Source: Bacillus sp. RO2
GTDB lineage: Bacteria > Bacillota > Bacilli > Bacillales > Bacillaceae_I
Length of the DNA: 64,000 nt
Direction: 5' to 3'
Assembly: GCF_012911845.1 (NCBI RefSeq)
Contig: NZ_JAAXCU010000054.1
Coordinates: forward strand, 42,613-106,612
Positions within the stretch are counted from its first letter, which is position 1. Every line of letters starts with the position of its first letter. Position numbers and translations under genes: made by a program. Below are positions 56,430 through 64,000 of this stretch, in pieces. The notes under the pieces were generated by a model. That model did not search any database, was not told the DNA's origin, and worked only from the letters and a program-made list of their open reading frames with translations.

Positions 56430-56492
56430 GGTACCTGACCCCAAAAACAAACACTTAAGAATCTTTCCAACCCAATGCTGGGGTCTGGTACC
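56430..56492. repeat. GGTACC-type inverted repeat pair, right
   Basis: GGTACCTGACCCC (56430-56442) pairs with GGGGTCTGGTACC (56480-56492) around about 37 bases. The two pairs share the arm sequences but not the loops. Confidence 0.65.
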
Positions 56493-56509
56493 GCAAAAAA
56501 AACTAAAAA

Positions 56510-56830
56510 CTAACGTGACCTGCGTCTCTCCCCAACTGTCTCCACCGTATTTTCTTTGTCTGTTACCGGCTTAGAAGATACCGGTTTTTCCACCGATGTC
56601 CCGGCATGCTTCTGCTGCATCCGTCTTTTCACCATAACCACCTGGTAAATCCCGATAGACCCAGCGATAACAATACCCATCAAAGTTGAGAACAATATAA
56701 CCAACACAAGCGGCCATTCCGCTGTCCCGAATAAATAGTTCACCTCAACCGGTGCAACATTTAATACCGCAAAAATGGCAACAACGATGGTGAAAAGTAC
56801 TCCTGCTAATAGATACCATTGCGTTTTCAT
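56510..56830 (-). CDS. yrvD: LapA/DUF1049 family membrane protein YrvD
   Basis: 106 residues with two membrane helices (about 5-27 and 40-63) and the LapA motif NVAPVEVNYLFGTAEWPLVL between them. The C-terminus is a basic cytoplasmic tail. Homologues help lipopolysaccharide or envelope assembly in Gram-negatives; the Bacillus role is unknown. GGGGGAGAT precedes the ATG. Its order next to recJ matches B. subtilis. Confidence 0.88.
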   Translation of the reverse strand: MKTQWYLLAGVLFTIVVAIFAVLNVAPVEVNYLFGTAEWPLVLVILFSTLMGIVIAGSIGIYQVVMVKRRMQQKHAGTSVEKPVSSKPVTDKENTVETVGERRRSR

Positions 56831-56851
56831 CTAAATCTCCCCCTATATCTC

Positions 56852-57742
56852 TTATTCAGAGTATGGATTAATATGCACAAACACATCTTGAACTTCTTTA
56901 TTTTCAATGAGTTTTGCCTTCACGTTTTTACCTATTTTATGACCATCTTCCACAGTAATGTATGGGTCCACGGAAATTTTTAAATCAATAATGACATAGT
57001 GGCCATGTTCCCGTGCATGCAGACTGTCAATTTTCATAACTCCGGGTACAGTTAGGACAACATCTCTAAACTCTTCCGTGTCTTCCTCATGCATGACATG
57101 GTCCATTGTATTGTGTATGGATTCCGAACCAAGCTGCCAAGAAATCCTGATAATCATGAGAGCTACTACAATTCCTGCAACAGGATCGAGATATACTAAC
57201 CAATCAACTCCGATGTAACCTCCTAATACGGCTCCGCCAATTCCTATTAAAGCTGCGATGGAGGAAAAGACATCCGATCGATGTTCATAGGCATTGACAA
57301 TGATGGCATCGCTCTTTATTCTTTTTCCCAAGTTGTACTTATATCGAAACATAATTTCTTTTACGATGATGGAAAAGACAACTACGTATATGGCAAGAGC
57401 TTTGGGTGCCTTAATCGGTTCGAAGAATGCCTGAAAAGATGATTTACCAATTTCAAACCCGACAATCAATAAAAGGACCGCCACAATTATTGCAGCAATA
57501 TTTTCTGCTTTCCCATGACCATATGGATGATCTTCATCAGGGGGCTGCTTTGCTGCCCTCAAACCTATGTATACAGCCAACGACCCTGCAACATCAGATG
57601 CTGAATGAACAGCGTCTGCAACGAGCGCTCGACTGTTAGCGACAATCCCGGCCCAAGCTTTCAATGCAGCTAATACAACGTTCCCGACTACCCCGACCAA
57701 TGCTGCAAACTCGGCTTTTTTAAACCGCTCATTATGTTCCAT
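56852..57742 (-). CDS. cation diffusion facilitator (CDF) efflux transporter
   Basis: 296 residues with about six membrane helices. The metal-site signature is RALVADAVHSASDVAGSLAV (helix 2) and NAYEHRSDVFSS (helix 5), with HPYGHGKAE between, and a cytoplasmic domain containing HAREHGHYVIIDLKI. It exports divalent metals; Mn(II) is plausible, as for MneP/MneS of B. subtilis, but is not proven. The ATG at 57742 has AGGGGTG upstream; the open frame extends 28 codons further. It is close to yrvD. Confidence 0.92.
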   Translation of the reverse strand: MEHNERFKKAEFAALVGVVGNVVLAALKAWAGIVANSRALVADAVHSASDVAGSLAVYIGLRAAKQPPDEDHPYGHGKAENIAAIIVAVLLLIVGFEIGKSSFQAFFEPIKAPKALAIYVVVFSIIVKEIMFRYKYNLGKRIKSDAIIVNAYEHRSDVFSSIAALIGIGGAVLGGYIGVDWLVYLDPVAGIVVALMIIRISWQLGSESIHNTMDHVMHEEDTEEFRDVVLTVPGVMKIDSLHAREHGHYVIIDLKISVDPYITVEDGHKIGKNVKAKLIENKEVQDVFVHINPYSE

Positions 57743-57812
57743 AACGTACACCCCTTTGCATTCTCTTTTTCTATTGTACCCGAAATAACTTATCCTTCTC
57801 AAAAAATTAAGA

Positions 57813-57848
57813 AACAAAAATGCCACAGCACCTTAAACAGGCACTGTG
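57813..57848 (-). terminator. terminator of secDF
   Basis: CACAGTGCCT pairs with AGGTGCTGTG (two G-U) around GTTTA, followed by GCATTTTTG. It is 10 bases after the secDF stop. Confidence 0.8.
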
Positions 57849-57858
57849 ACAGTAACAA

Positions 57859-60108
57859 TTATACTTCTGGCTCTGGGTCTTCTACAGGAGCCTTCTTTGG
57901 TTTACTGATTTGTTTATATTTCCAGTTCATCCACAACTGTGCTGCAATAAATAGGGAAGAATACGTACCAACTATCAACCCTACCAACAGTGCAATGGAG
58001 AAATTAGTAATCGATTCACTGCCGAAAATAAGCAAGGCGATGACTGCGATAACTACAGTCCCAACCGTATTTAAGGATCTGACAAAAGTTTGCTGTAAGC
58101 TTTTGTTCACAATTTCTTTTAAGTCATCATATGTTTTAACCCGCTTTTTCTTTTTCAGATTTTCACGGATCCGGTCAAACGTAACAATTGTGTCATTGAT
58201 AGAGTAACCAACAATCGTCAACAAGGCCGCAATGAAGGTAATATCTACTTCAAGCCTTGTTAAGCTGAAGAACGCAACGATAAAAAACGCGTCATGGAAC
58301 AATGCCACGATGGCAGCAAGTGCGAACATCCATTCAAATCGGATGGTTACATAGATGATGATTCCCACGGCAGCTATCAGAATAGCAAAGAAGGCATTCC
58401 TTGCTAGTTCTTGTCCTACAGTAGGAGAGACAGTACTAACACTTGGCTCCGAGCCATACTTATTCTGGACATACTCTTTCACTTCGGCTATCTCAGTCTG
58501 TGAAAAATCATCTACATATCTTGCAACGGCAATTTCATTATTATTTCCTGCAAGTACCACATCTTTCGGCTTCAAACCAATGGAAGTTAATTCTTCTGTA
58601 ATACCTTCGGCTGTCAGGCTTGTCTCACTTAAGATTTCCACCCTTGTTCCGGCTGCAAAATCAATACCAAGGTTCAAGCGGAAAACTGCAAGAACAATGA
58701 TTCCTACAACCACCAAACCACCTGAGACCATAAAGAATTTTTTGCGATGCTTTAAGAAATCCCAATTTTCAAATCTGTTCGGAGGCTCTGTGTTTTCATC
58801 TGTCATATTGATATCAAGGATATCCTCTTTTTTCACACCGAATAAATGTGGCTTATTATTCATGAACCTACTGTTTACCCATAGTCCAAGTAAAAGTCTT
58901 GATCCGAAAACAGCTGTAATAAAGCTCAACAGGATACTGACAATTAACATGGTAGCAAAGCCTTTAACCGAACTAGTTCCGTAAACAAACATGACTCCAG
59001 CTGCTAGAAGAGTAGTCAGGTTGGCATCTAGAATGGTTGAAAATGAGTTTCTGCTTCCTGCACGGAAAGCTGACATAGCAGATCTGCCAAGCTTTAGTTC
59101 TTCTTTTATACGTTCATAGGTAATGATATTGGCATCGACGGCCATACCAACCCCAAGTATCAACGCTGCAATACCCGGCAAGGTAAGAACCCCGTTCATC
59201 AATTCGAATACAAGTAGAATTAAGAAAATATACGTACTCAACGTTACAACCGCTACCAAGCCTGGCAAACGGTAATAGACAAGCATGAAAATCAGGATGG
59301 CACTAATCCCAATAATCCCTGCTAGTACTGTTTTCTGAAGAGCTGTTTCTCCAAATTTAGCTCCAACCGACGTGGAATAAATCTCTTCCAGCTCTACAGG
59401 TAAAGAACCAGCATTAAGAAGTTCTGCTAACTCCTTAGCAGATTCAATGGAGAAGTTCCCCGTAATCTGTACGTTCGTGTCATTAAATACACGATCTACA
59501 CCGGCAGCAGAAAGATATTTTGGGTCTTCTTTTCCAGCTTCCGCTTCATAGGAGTCCACACCTTCTTCAAAATCCAACCAGATAACCATTAGATTTTGTC
59601 CGATACCCATATCTTTTACCTGACGGGTAACGTCTGCAAATTGTGAAGCAGAACGAAGCGTCAGTGCAACACTTGGTGCATTATTTTGGTCAAAGGACTG
59701 ACTTGCTCCACCCTCTGCCAAAGCTGAACCATCCATGAGTAGCTTGTCATTAACATCACGGAAGGTTAACTTCGCTTCAGTGGATAAAAGTTCCCTTGCC
59801 TTGGACTGGTCTTCCACTCCGGCAAGCTGGACACGGATACGGTCATCGCCTTCAATTTGGATGTTTGGTTCACTAACACCCAAAACGTTGACACGTTTAT
59901 TCAATGCACTGACCGTACTTACTAGTAAATCACGATCCACTTCACTGTTTTCATTGATAGGTTTTACTTTATAAAGGACCTCAAAGCCCCCTTGGAGATC
60001 AAGACCAAGTTTAATATCTTTTGTAATTGGGTTCGTAAACACTCCAATAGTACTTCCAATCAAAATTAGAAGTAAAAAGAATGCTACGATCCGTCCTCTT
60101 TTGACCAT
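57859..60108 (-). CDS. secDF: fused protein translocase subunit SecDF
   Basis: About 749 residues, the fused SecD-SecF form of Bacillaceae. The SecD half has the N-terminal helix, DIKLGLDLQGGFEVLY, an extracellular domain and helices with GVGMAVDANIITYERI; the SecF half has LNLGIDFAAGTRVEI and YSINDTIVTFDRIRENLK. It uses the proton gradient to aid Sec export. GGAGGA lies about 10 bases before the ATG at 60108, while a GTG further up falls inside that region. Confidence 0.97.
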   Translation of the reverse strand: MVKRGRIVAFFLLLILIGSTIGVFTNPITKDIKLGLDLQGGFEVLYKVKPINENSEVDRDLLVSTVSALNKRVNVLGVSEPNIQIEGDDRIRVQLAGVEDQSKARELLSTEAKLTFRDVNDKLLMDGSALAEGGASQSFDQNNAPSVALTLRSASQFADVTRQVKDMGIGQNLMVIWLDFEEGVDSYEAEAGKEDPKYLSAAGVDRVFNDTNVQITGNFSIESAKELAELLNAGSLPVELEEIYSTSVGAKFGETALQKTVLAGIIGISAILIFMLVYYRLPGLVAVVTLSTYIFLILLVFELMNGVLTLPGIAALILGVGMAVDANIITYERIKEELKLGRSAMSAFRAGSRNSFSTILDANLTTLLAAGVMFVYGTSSVKGFATMLIVSILLSFITAVFGSRLLLGLWVNSRFMNNKPHLFGVKKEDILDINMTDENTEPPNRFENWDFLKHRKKFFMVSGGLVVVGIIVLAVFRLNLGIDFAAGTRVEILSETSLTAEGITEELTSIGLKPKDVVLAGNNNEIAVARYVDDFSQTEIAEVKEYVQNKYGSEPSVSTVSPTVGQELARNAFFAILIAAVGIIIYVTIRFEWMFALAAIVALFHDAFFIVAFFSLTRLEVDITFIAALLTIVGYSINDTIVTFDRIRENLKKKKRVKTYDDLKEIVNKSLQQTFVRSLNTVGTVVIAVIALLIFGSESITNFSIALLVGLIVGTYSSLFIAAQLWMNWKYKQISKPKKAPVEDPEPEV

Positions 60109-60285
60109 GCGTGAAAAATCCTCCTTCTGCACTTACAATCGATGAAATAACTTCCGTTTTATGGACACTAGGGCTTCAATTATGTTTCAAGAATAATTAT
60201 GTAAAATGTCTTATAAAAGCCGTTTCAATGCCATCATGTACCATTATGATTCATCCATTAATGCCTGTCAATTTTTGCTGAAAAT

Positions 60286-60567
60286 TTAATCTTTTTGCGA
60301 AGTAAAATAGTTTGGAGCTTTGTACGCTTCAATGGTGATGTAGCTCATGTAATCGGTGACCGATAAGCTGTACACATCATTGACTAGTTCAAACAGCCTT
60401 TTGGTTTCGGGACGCTTCCATTTCTTTTTTGTCAAGCATTCCCACAATTCATCTTCTGAAACGGTGTCATAACCGAAAAGCTGAAATTCCTCCAGCTTGC
60501 TTTGCAGTATTGGCCCCAGGTCGTACCGGAAAAGGTCATAAGCATGTTCATTGGTTTCCTTTTTCAT
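60286..60567 (-). CDS. comN: post-transcriptional regulator ComN (YrzD)
   Basis: 93 residues. It carries HAYDLFRYDLGPILQSKLEE and the conserved WECLTKKKWKRPE. ComN in B. subtilis regulates comE mRNA after transcription and associates with the division site protein DivIVA. The place between secDF and spoVB is the same. No known RNA-binding domain is visible. AATGGGGG precedes the ATG. Confidence 0.93.
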   Translation of the reverse strand: MKKETNEHAYDLFRYDLGPILQSKLEEFQLFGYDTVSEDELWECLTKKKWKRPETKRLFELVNDVYSLSVTDYMSYITIEAYKAPNYFTSQKD

Positions 60568-60734
60568 TGTTCATTGAACCCCCATTCAATTCACTCTTTG
60601 ATTGTAATGCTTATTTCTGAAAACCCTCTTTCCCTCTAACTATCACCTTGATAATACTTGTCATGCTTGGCCCACTCTTGTGCATATAGATAATTGTATA
60701 TGATAAGTCAGTAATTGAGAAGGCAGGGAATGGG

Positions 60735-62291
60735 ATGACAAAGCAAACATTTTTAAGAGGGACCTTGATTTTAATAATTGCCGGATTGATTACAAGGGTT
60801 TTAGGTTTTGTCAACCGGATCGTAGTAGCAAGGTTTATCGGAGAAGAAGGCGTGGGACTGTATATGATGGCGGTTCCTACACTTGTACTTACCATAACTA
60901 TTACCCAACTTGGCTTGCCTGTTGCCATTTCAAAATTGGTCGCAGAAGCAGAAGCCCAAGGGAATCACCGGAAGATCAAAAAGATTTTGGTCGTATCCCT
61001 TGCCACGACTGGAGCACTCAGCATTGTCTTCACTCCCGCCATGATTCTCCTCGCTCCATACTTATCCAATCATTTATTTACAGACCCAAGAACCTATTAC
61101 CCATTGATGGCTATTGCCCCTGTTGTTCCGATTATTGCCATCTCATCTGTCCTTCGAGGCTATTTCCAAGGTAGGCAGAATATGAAACCATCCGCCATTT
61201 CACAAGTCATTGAACAGGTGGTCCGGATTTCTTTAGTTGCCGCTTGTACAAAAGCATTGCTTCCATACGGAATTGAATATGCAGCAGCAGGCGCCATGCT
61301 TTCCGCAGTTGTAGGAGAACTGATGTCCTTGTTGTATATGCTTTTTGTTTTCAAAAATAAAAAATCCTTCCGTTTGCGTCGAAAGTTTTTTAATTATGTT
61401 GGTGAAGGAAAAGAAACCTTCCGTGACTTGATGCGTATAGCCCTTCCTACAACAGGAAGCCGGATGATTGGATCTGTTGCATGGTTTTTTGAACCAATTG
61501 TCGTTGCACAAAGCTTGGCTATTGCCGGTGTCGCTACAGCTATGGCTACCAAACAGTACGGGGAACTAGTCGGTTTTGCCCTTCCGTTGATGATGTTACC
61601 TTCCTTTATTACTTATTCCTTATCAACGGCGCTCGTTCCTGCCATTAGTGAAGCGGCAGCTAAAAAAAACAGCATCCTTATCGAGCATCGCCTTCAACAA
61701 GCATTGAGGCTTTCCTTTGTGACAGGCGGACTTGCGGTGGTACTTCTCTTCGTTTATGCGGATCCTATCATGTTATTGATGTATGGCAGTAGCAAAGCAG
61801 CTATTTATATAAAAGTGATGGCCCCATTCTTTTTATTCTATTATTTTCAAGGGCCTCTGCAGGCCACATTACAGGCATTGGACCTTGCAAAAGCAGCCAT
61901 GATCAACAGTTTCATTGGTGCGGCGGTGAAAACAGCTGTTATCTTTGTTTTGGCGAGTAAGCCTGCTTTTGGGATCATGGGGGCCGCACTTGGTATTGTC
62001 ATCGGAATGATGCTTGTCACCTTATTGCATATGGCAACCATTATGAAAGCTCTAAACTACTCTCTTTATATCCGTGATTATGTAAAGAGCTTCATTACCA
62101 TGGGGATTTGCGTAATCGCAGGAATGTGGATGGTCGACCATTTTATGCTTGGCTTTGGCGTGGGACAACGGAGTGGTTTGATGATACTCCTAACATGTCT
62201 TTTGTATTTGGTTCTTTTATTGGCATTAGGATTAGTAAAAAGAGAAGAGCTTGCAAGACTGCCATTCTTGAAAAAGTGGCTTGCAAGGTAA
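60735..62291 (+). CDS. spoVB: stage V sporulation protein B (MATE/MOP flippase)
   Basis: 518 residues with 14 predicted membrane helices. N-terminus MTKQTFLRGTLILIIAGLIT and the family motif GEEGVGLYMMAVPTL. SpoVB is a lipid II flippase-like protein of the polysaccharide transporter group needed for spore cortex. It is divergent from comN across 167 bases. A GAAGGCAGGG stretch precedes the ATG. Confidence 0.95.
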   Translation: MTKQTFLRGTLILIIAGLITRVLGFVNRIVVARFIGEEGVGLYMMAVPTLVLTITITQLGLPVAISKLVAEAEAQGNHRKIKKILVVSLATTGALSIVFTPAMILLAPYLSNHLFTDPRTYYPLMAIAPVVPIIAISSVLRGYFQGRQNMKPSAISQVIEQVVRISLVAACTKALLPYGIEYAAAGAMLSAVVGELMSLLYMLFVFKNKKSFRLRRKFFNYVGEGKETFRDLMRIALPTTGSRMIGSVAWFFEPIVVAQSLAIAGVATAMATKQYGELVGFALPLMMLPSFITYSLSTALVPAISEAAAKKNSILIEHRLQQALRLSFVTGGLAVVLLFVYADPIMLLMYGSSKAAIYIKVMAPFFLFYYFQGPLQATLQALDLAKAAMINSFIGAAVKTAVIFVLASKPAFGIMGAALGIVIGMMLVTLLHMATIMKALNYSLYIRDYVKSFITMGICVIAGMWMVDHFMLGFGVGQRSGLMILLTCLLYLVLLLALGLVKREELARLPFLKKWLAR

Positions 62292-62308
62292 GGAATATAC
62301 AATTTTGA

Positions 62309-62337
62309 GGGTGTCTGGATTTTATTTCTGGACACCC
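62309..62337. terminator. hairpin between spoVB and yrbG
   Basis: GGGTGTC pairs with GACACCC around about 15 bases. T-runs on both sides are weak. It lies between convergent genes. Confidence 0.55.
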
Positions 62338-62345
62338 CATTTGAA

Positions 62346-63008
62346 TTATTCATCAATTAAATCAATAAAAAACACTCCGTTATCGTAGCTACAGTAGGAA
62401 ATTTTTTGGACATCTTTGTATCCAAGCGATCTGAGTTGTTGTCTAAGCCAAAGATTCGTTCTACCTATATTTTGTAAATGTTCTTCTTGGATGACTCCAT
62501 CCATAATCAGGGGCAGGTTCATGGAGTCTTCTTCTCCTGCCAAGGACCCCTCTTCCTTCTTTTTTTCAAATACCGATAGTTTCCCCGAATGTTCAAGAAT
62601 GGCAAACTCAACATCAGCTACATTTTTCACATTCTTCTCTCTGAGCTGAACAAGGAGGTCATCAAAGTTATATCTTTGTTTCTTCATGGCTTTTTCATCA
62701 ATCTTGCCGTTATTGATAATTACACTGGGTTTTCCGTCAATCAGATCTCTGACTCGTTCGCTTTTAAGCGATACAAAGGCGAGCATAATCTGTATACCCA
62801 TTAACAAGAACATGGGAAGCAACGAATGGATTAGTGGGTCTTTCGGATTTTCAATTGCCATGACAGCCATTTCCGCAATCATGATAAACACGACCAAGTC
62901 CAAGACACTCAATTCTCCTATTTCTCTCTTTCCCATCACACGGAAGATGAAAACGATAAGGAAATATAGAAAAATGGTTCTTGCAATGATCAATATGTAT
63001 TCTTCCAT
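62346..63008 (-). CDS. yrbG: DUF421 membrane protein YrbG
   Basis: 220 residues with three N-terminal membrane helices followed by the DUF421/YetF soluble domain (GKPSVIINNGKIDEKAMKKQ; MDGVIQEEHLQNIG). YetF-type proteins form dimers on the membrane; function is unknown. The ATG at 63008 (MEEYILIIA) has AAGGGGAGTGG upstream. Convergent with spoVB. Confidence 0.92.
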   Translation of the reverse strand: MEEYILIIARTIFLYFLIVFIFRVMGKREIGELSVLDLVVFIMIAEMAVMAIENPKDPLIHSLLPMFLLMGIQIMLAFVSLKSERVRDLIDGKPSVIINNGKIDEKAMKKQRYNFDDLLVQLREKNVKNVADVEFAILEHSGKLSVFEKKKEEGSLAGEEDSMNLPLIMDGVIQEEHLQNIGRTNLWLRQQLRSLGYKDVQKISYCSYDNGVFFIDLIDE

Positions 63009-63140
63009 CACATCCACTCCCCTTGAAAATAGACAATAGTATCTGTAGTTTCCACCCAAAAAATATTTATATTCTATAATGACTCTCTGGTGAATATGCT
63101 TGTATTACTTAGCATGTACTATGAAAGGAGAAAAGTGCGC

Positions 63141-63530
63141 ATGGAATCAAAACGACTTGGTTTAGCTATCATGTATGGCTTGATTACCGTTTTTATGTTG
63201 GCAATTGTCATTAGTTTTATATTTTCTTTACTTTTGCGGTTCACCTCGCTTCAAGAGACTAGCGTGGCATGGATTATTGTGACTTTATCATTTATTACGC
63301 TATTTATTGGTGGGTTTATTTCAGGTGGGAGAGGAAAAGAAAAAGGGTGGCTGCTTGGCGGAGCAACAGGTGGTGCCTACACGCTTGTCATTTTTCTCTT
63401 TCAGTATTTAGGGAATGATTCCTTGTTTACCATGCAGCAAATGCTGTTTCACCTTGGCTTTATCGGGATAGCCGCTCTTGGGGGTATTATCGGAGTGAAC
63501 ATCAGCGGTGGACACACATCAAAGGCCTAG
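63141..63530 (+). CDS. yrzE: TIGR04086 family membrane protein YrzE
   Basis: 129 residues with four membrane helices (about 8-34, 44-62, 72-92 and 102-122). The family motif FIGGFISGGRGKEKGWLLGG lies between helices 2 and 3, and the end GVNISGGHTSKA is usual. Function is unknown. GAAAGGAG precedes the ATG at 63141. It is next to yrbG, as in B. subtilis. Confidence 0.9.
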   Translation: MESKRLGLAIMYGLITVFMLAIVISFIFSLLLRFTSLQETSVAWIIVTLSFITLFIGGFISGGRGKEKGWLLGGATGGAYTLVIFLFQYLGNDSLFTMQQMLFHLGFIGIAALGGIIGVNISGGHTSKA

Positions 63531-63538
63531 TAAGTAAA

Positions 63539-63569
63539 ACCGGGCGATAACCGCCCGGTCCTTTTTTAG
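63539..63569 (+). terminator. terminator of yrzE
   Basis: ACCGGGCG pairs with CGCCCGGT, then CC and six T. Confidence 0.9.
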
Positions 63570-63586
63570 TTGCTTGGTTATTCACC

Positions 63587-63714
63587 GCTGTTGATTTCCG
63601 CAAATGGCTCCGCTTTCCTAGGGGCACTGCTGGAGCCTCCTCGGCTTCGCCTGTGGGGTCTCCACCTAGCGCTCTCTCCCTCAGGAGTCTCCGCCTTTTG
63701 CTCCAATCAACAGC
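63587..63714. repeat. dispersed GC-rich repeat, copy G
   Basis: 128 bp bounded by GCTGTTGATT and AATCAACAGC. It has TTTCCTAGGGG, GAGCCTCCTCGG, GTGGGGTCTCC and CTCCCTCAGGAGTC. No gene is seen between yrzE and the transposase. Confidence 0.85.
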
Positions 63715-63802
63715 TATAGATTACTAGAACCATACGTTAGTGTTCTTAAAGATAACTCAGGTAAATACTCTCCCTCCTTCACCCCCTAATTAAATGCAGT
63801 CG

Positions 63803-63880
63803 CCAAGTTGATTGAAGTGGAAGGCGCGTAGACGCCCGCGGGAGGAAGGGACAGGTGAGACCCCGCAGGCTGCAAGTACT
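63803..63880. repeat. dispersed GC-rich repeat, copy H (inverted, truncated)
   Basis: The complement contains GCGGGGTCTCACCTG, TCCCGCGGGCGTC and ACTTCAATCAAC, the 3' half of a family member of a somewhat different subtype. It stops near 63880, shortly before the insertion sequence end. Confidence 0.65.
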
Positions 63881-63892
63881 CTGCACCCCTAT

Positions 63893-64000
63893 TGTTGGAC
63901 ACACCATCTAACAATAGGAGGTGTAGTCCAAATGACTATATTCACCAAGGAGGAAAAACTCCTTGCCGCAAGACGTTACTTGGATGATTTATATAGTTAC
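63893..64000 (+). mobile_element. left end of an IS3-like insertion sequence
   Basis: The end probably starts TGTTGGACAC. A 9-bp inverted repeat CCTATTGTT (63888) with AACAATAGG (63910) forms a hairpin before the transposase gene, as in many IS ends that block read-in transcription. The rest is outside the window, so the family is provisional. Confidence 0.6.
63932..64000 (+). CDS. transposase orfA-like N-terminus (partial)
   Basis: 23 codons reach the window edge: MTIFTKEEKLLAARRYLDD then LYSY. The start of the helix-turn-helix of an IS3-family OrfA is likely from sequence style. AGGAGGTG lies about ten bases upstream of the ATG. The gene is cut by the edge. Confidence 0.6.
   Translation, partial: MTIFTKEEKLLAARRYLDDLYSY

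Noticed and set aside
56259..56450. 63-codon minus-strand open frame over array 3
   Set aside because: The 21-base period keeps frames open by chance (a multiple of three); there is no ribosome site and a terminator lies inside it.

Overview
The window is a chromosomal segment of a low-GC Gram-positive, spore-forming member of the Bacillaceae (Bacillus sensu lato). Evidence: the gene order follows the Bacillus subtilis yrrT-mtnN ... alaS ... mnmA-yrvO-cymR ... aspS-hisS ... rel-apt-recJ ... secDF-comN-spoVB-yrbG-yrzE region; sporulation genes are present (SpoVB, an RsfA-family regulator); Shine-Dalgarno sites are strong; TTG and GTG starts are common; and T-box leaders precede alaS and hisS-aspS. 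No prophage, plasmid or CRISPR-Cas genes are visible.

Layout. 1-13.4 kb (mostly minus strand): mtnN (cut by the window edge), yrrT, two small plus-strand genes (DUF2536 and a lipoprotein), a NERD nuclease-like gene, yrrS, pbpI, greA, udk, the tRNA U34 hydroxylation/methylation genes trhP2-trhP1-trmR, mltG, an nsrR-like gene on plus, and yrzB-ruvX-ireB. 13.6-18 kb: alaS with its T-box, and yrrI. 18-30.7 kb: an accessory island holding a complete reductive pyrimidine degradation route (PreT/PreA dihydropyrimidine dehydrogenase, dihydropyrimidinase, beta-ureidopropionase, beta-alanine aminotransferase, semialdehyde dehydrogenase), an NCS1 base transporter and a PucR-type regulator. 30.8-43 kb: yrzQ, a zinc-ribbon gene, yrrD, recD2, yrrB, mnmA, iscS/yrvO, cymR, a YczE-like gene, rarA, an rsfA-like gene, tcdA and a sunset-domain gene. 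43-50 kb: a 52-bp tandem array, 6S RNA, aspS, hisS, yrzK and the amidase yrvJ. 50-63.5 kb: dtd, rel, apt, recJ, yrvD, a CDF transporter, secDF, comN, spoVB, yrbG and yrzE. The window ends in the first codons of an IS3-like transposase.

How the genes work together. The island should convert uracil/thymine to beta-alanine or beta-aminoisobutyrate and then to acyl-CoA, with import by the NCS1 permease and control by PucR. MnmA and the adjacent cysteine desulfurase thiolate tRNA U34, CymR controls sulfur metabolism, and TrhP1/TrhP2/TrmR modify U34 of other tRNAs. Rel, Apt and 6S RNA belong to growth control. PbpI, MltG and YrvJ act on the wall.

The non-coding part holds most of what is unusual. 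(1) A structured RNA of about 80 nt between the beta-ureidopropionase gene and preT is embedded in a terminator stem and carries a TPP-aptamer-like core. (2) A dispersed GC-rich repeat of about 127 bp is present in ten copies; paired arms change together between copies, and two copies are nested in the same way inside other copies. (3) Three intergenic arrays have about 21-bp phasing but unrelated motifs. (4) An array of about eleven 52-bp units lies directly behind the 6S RNA terminator. (5) The ribosome binding site of pbpI lies in the 3' arm of a terminator-like hairpin.
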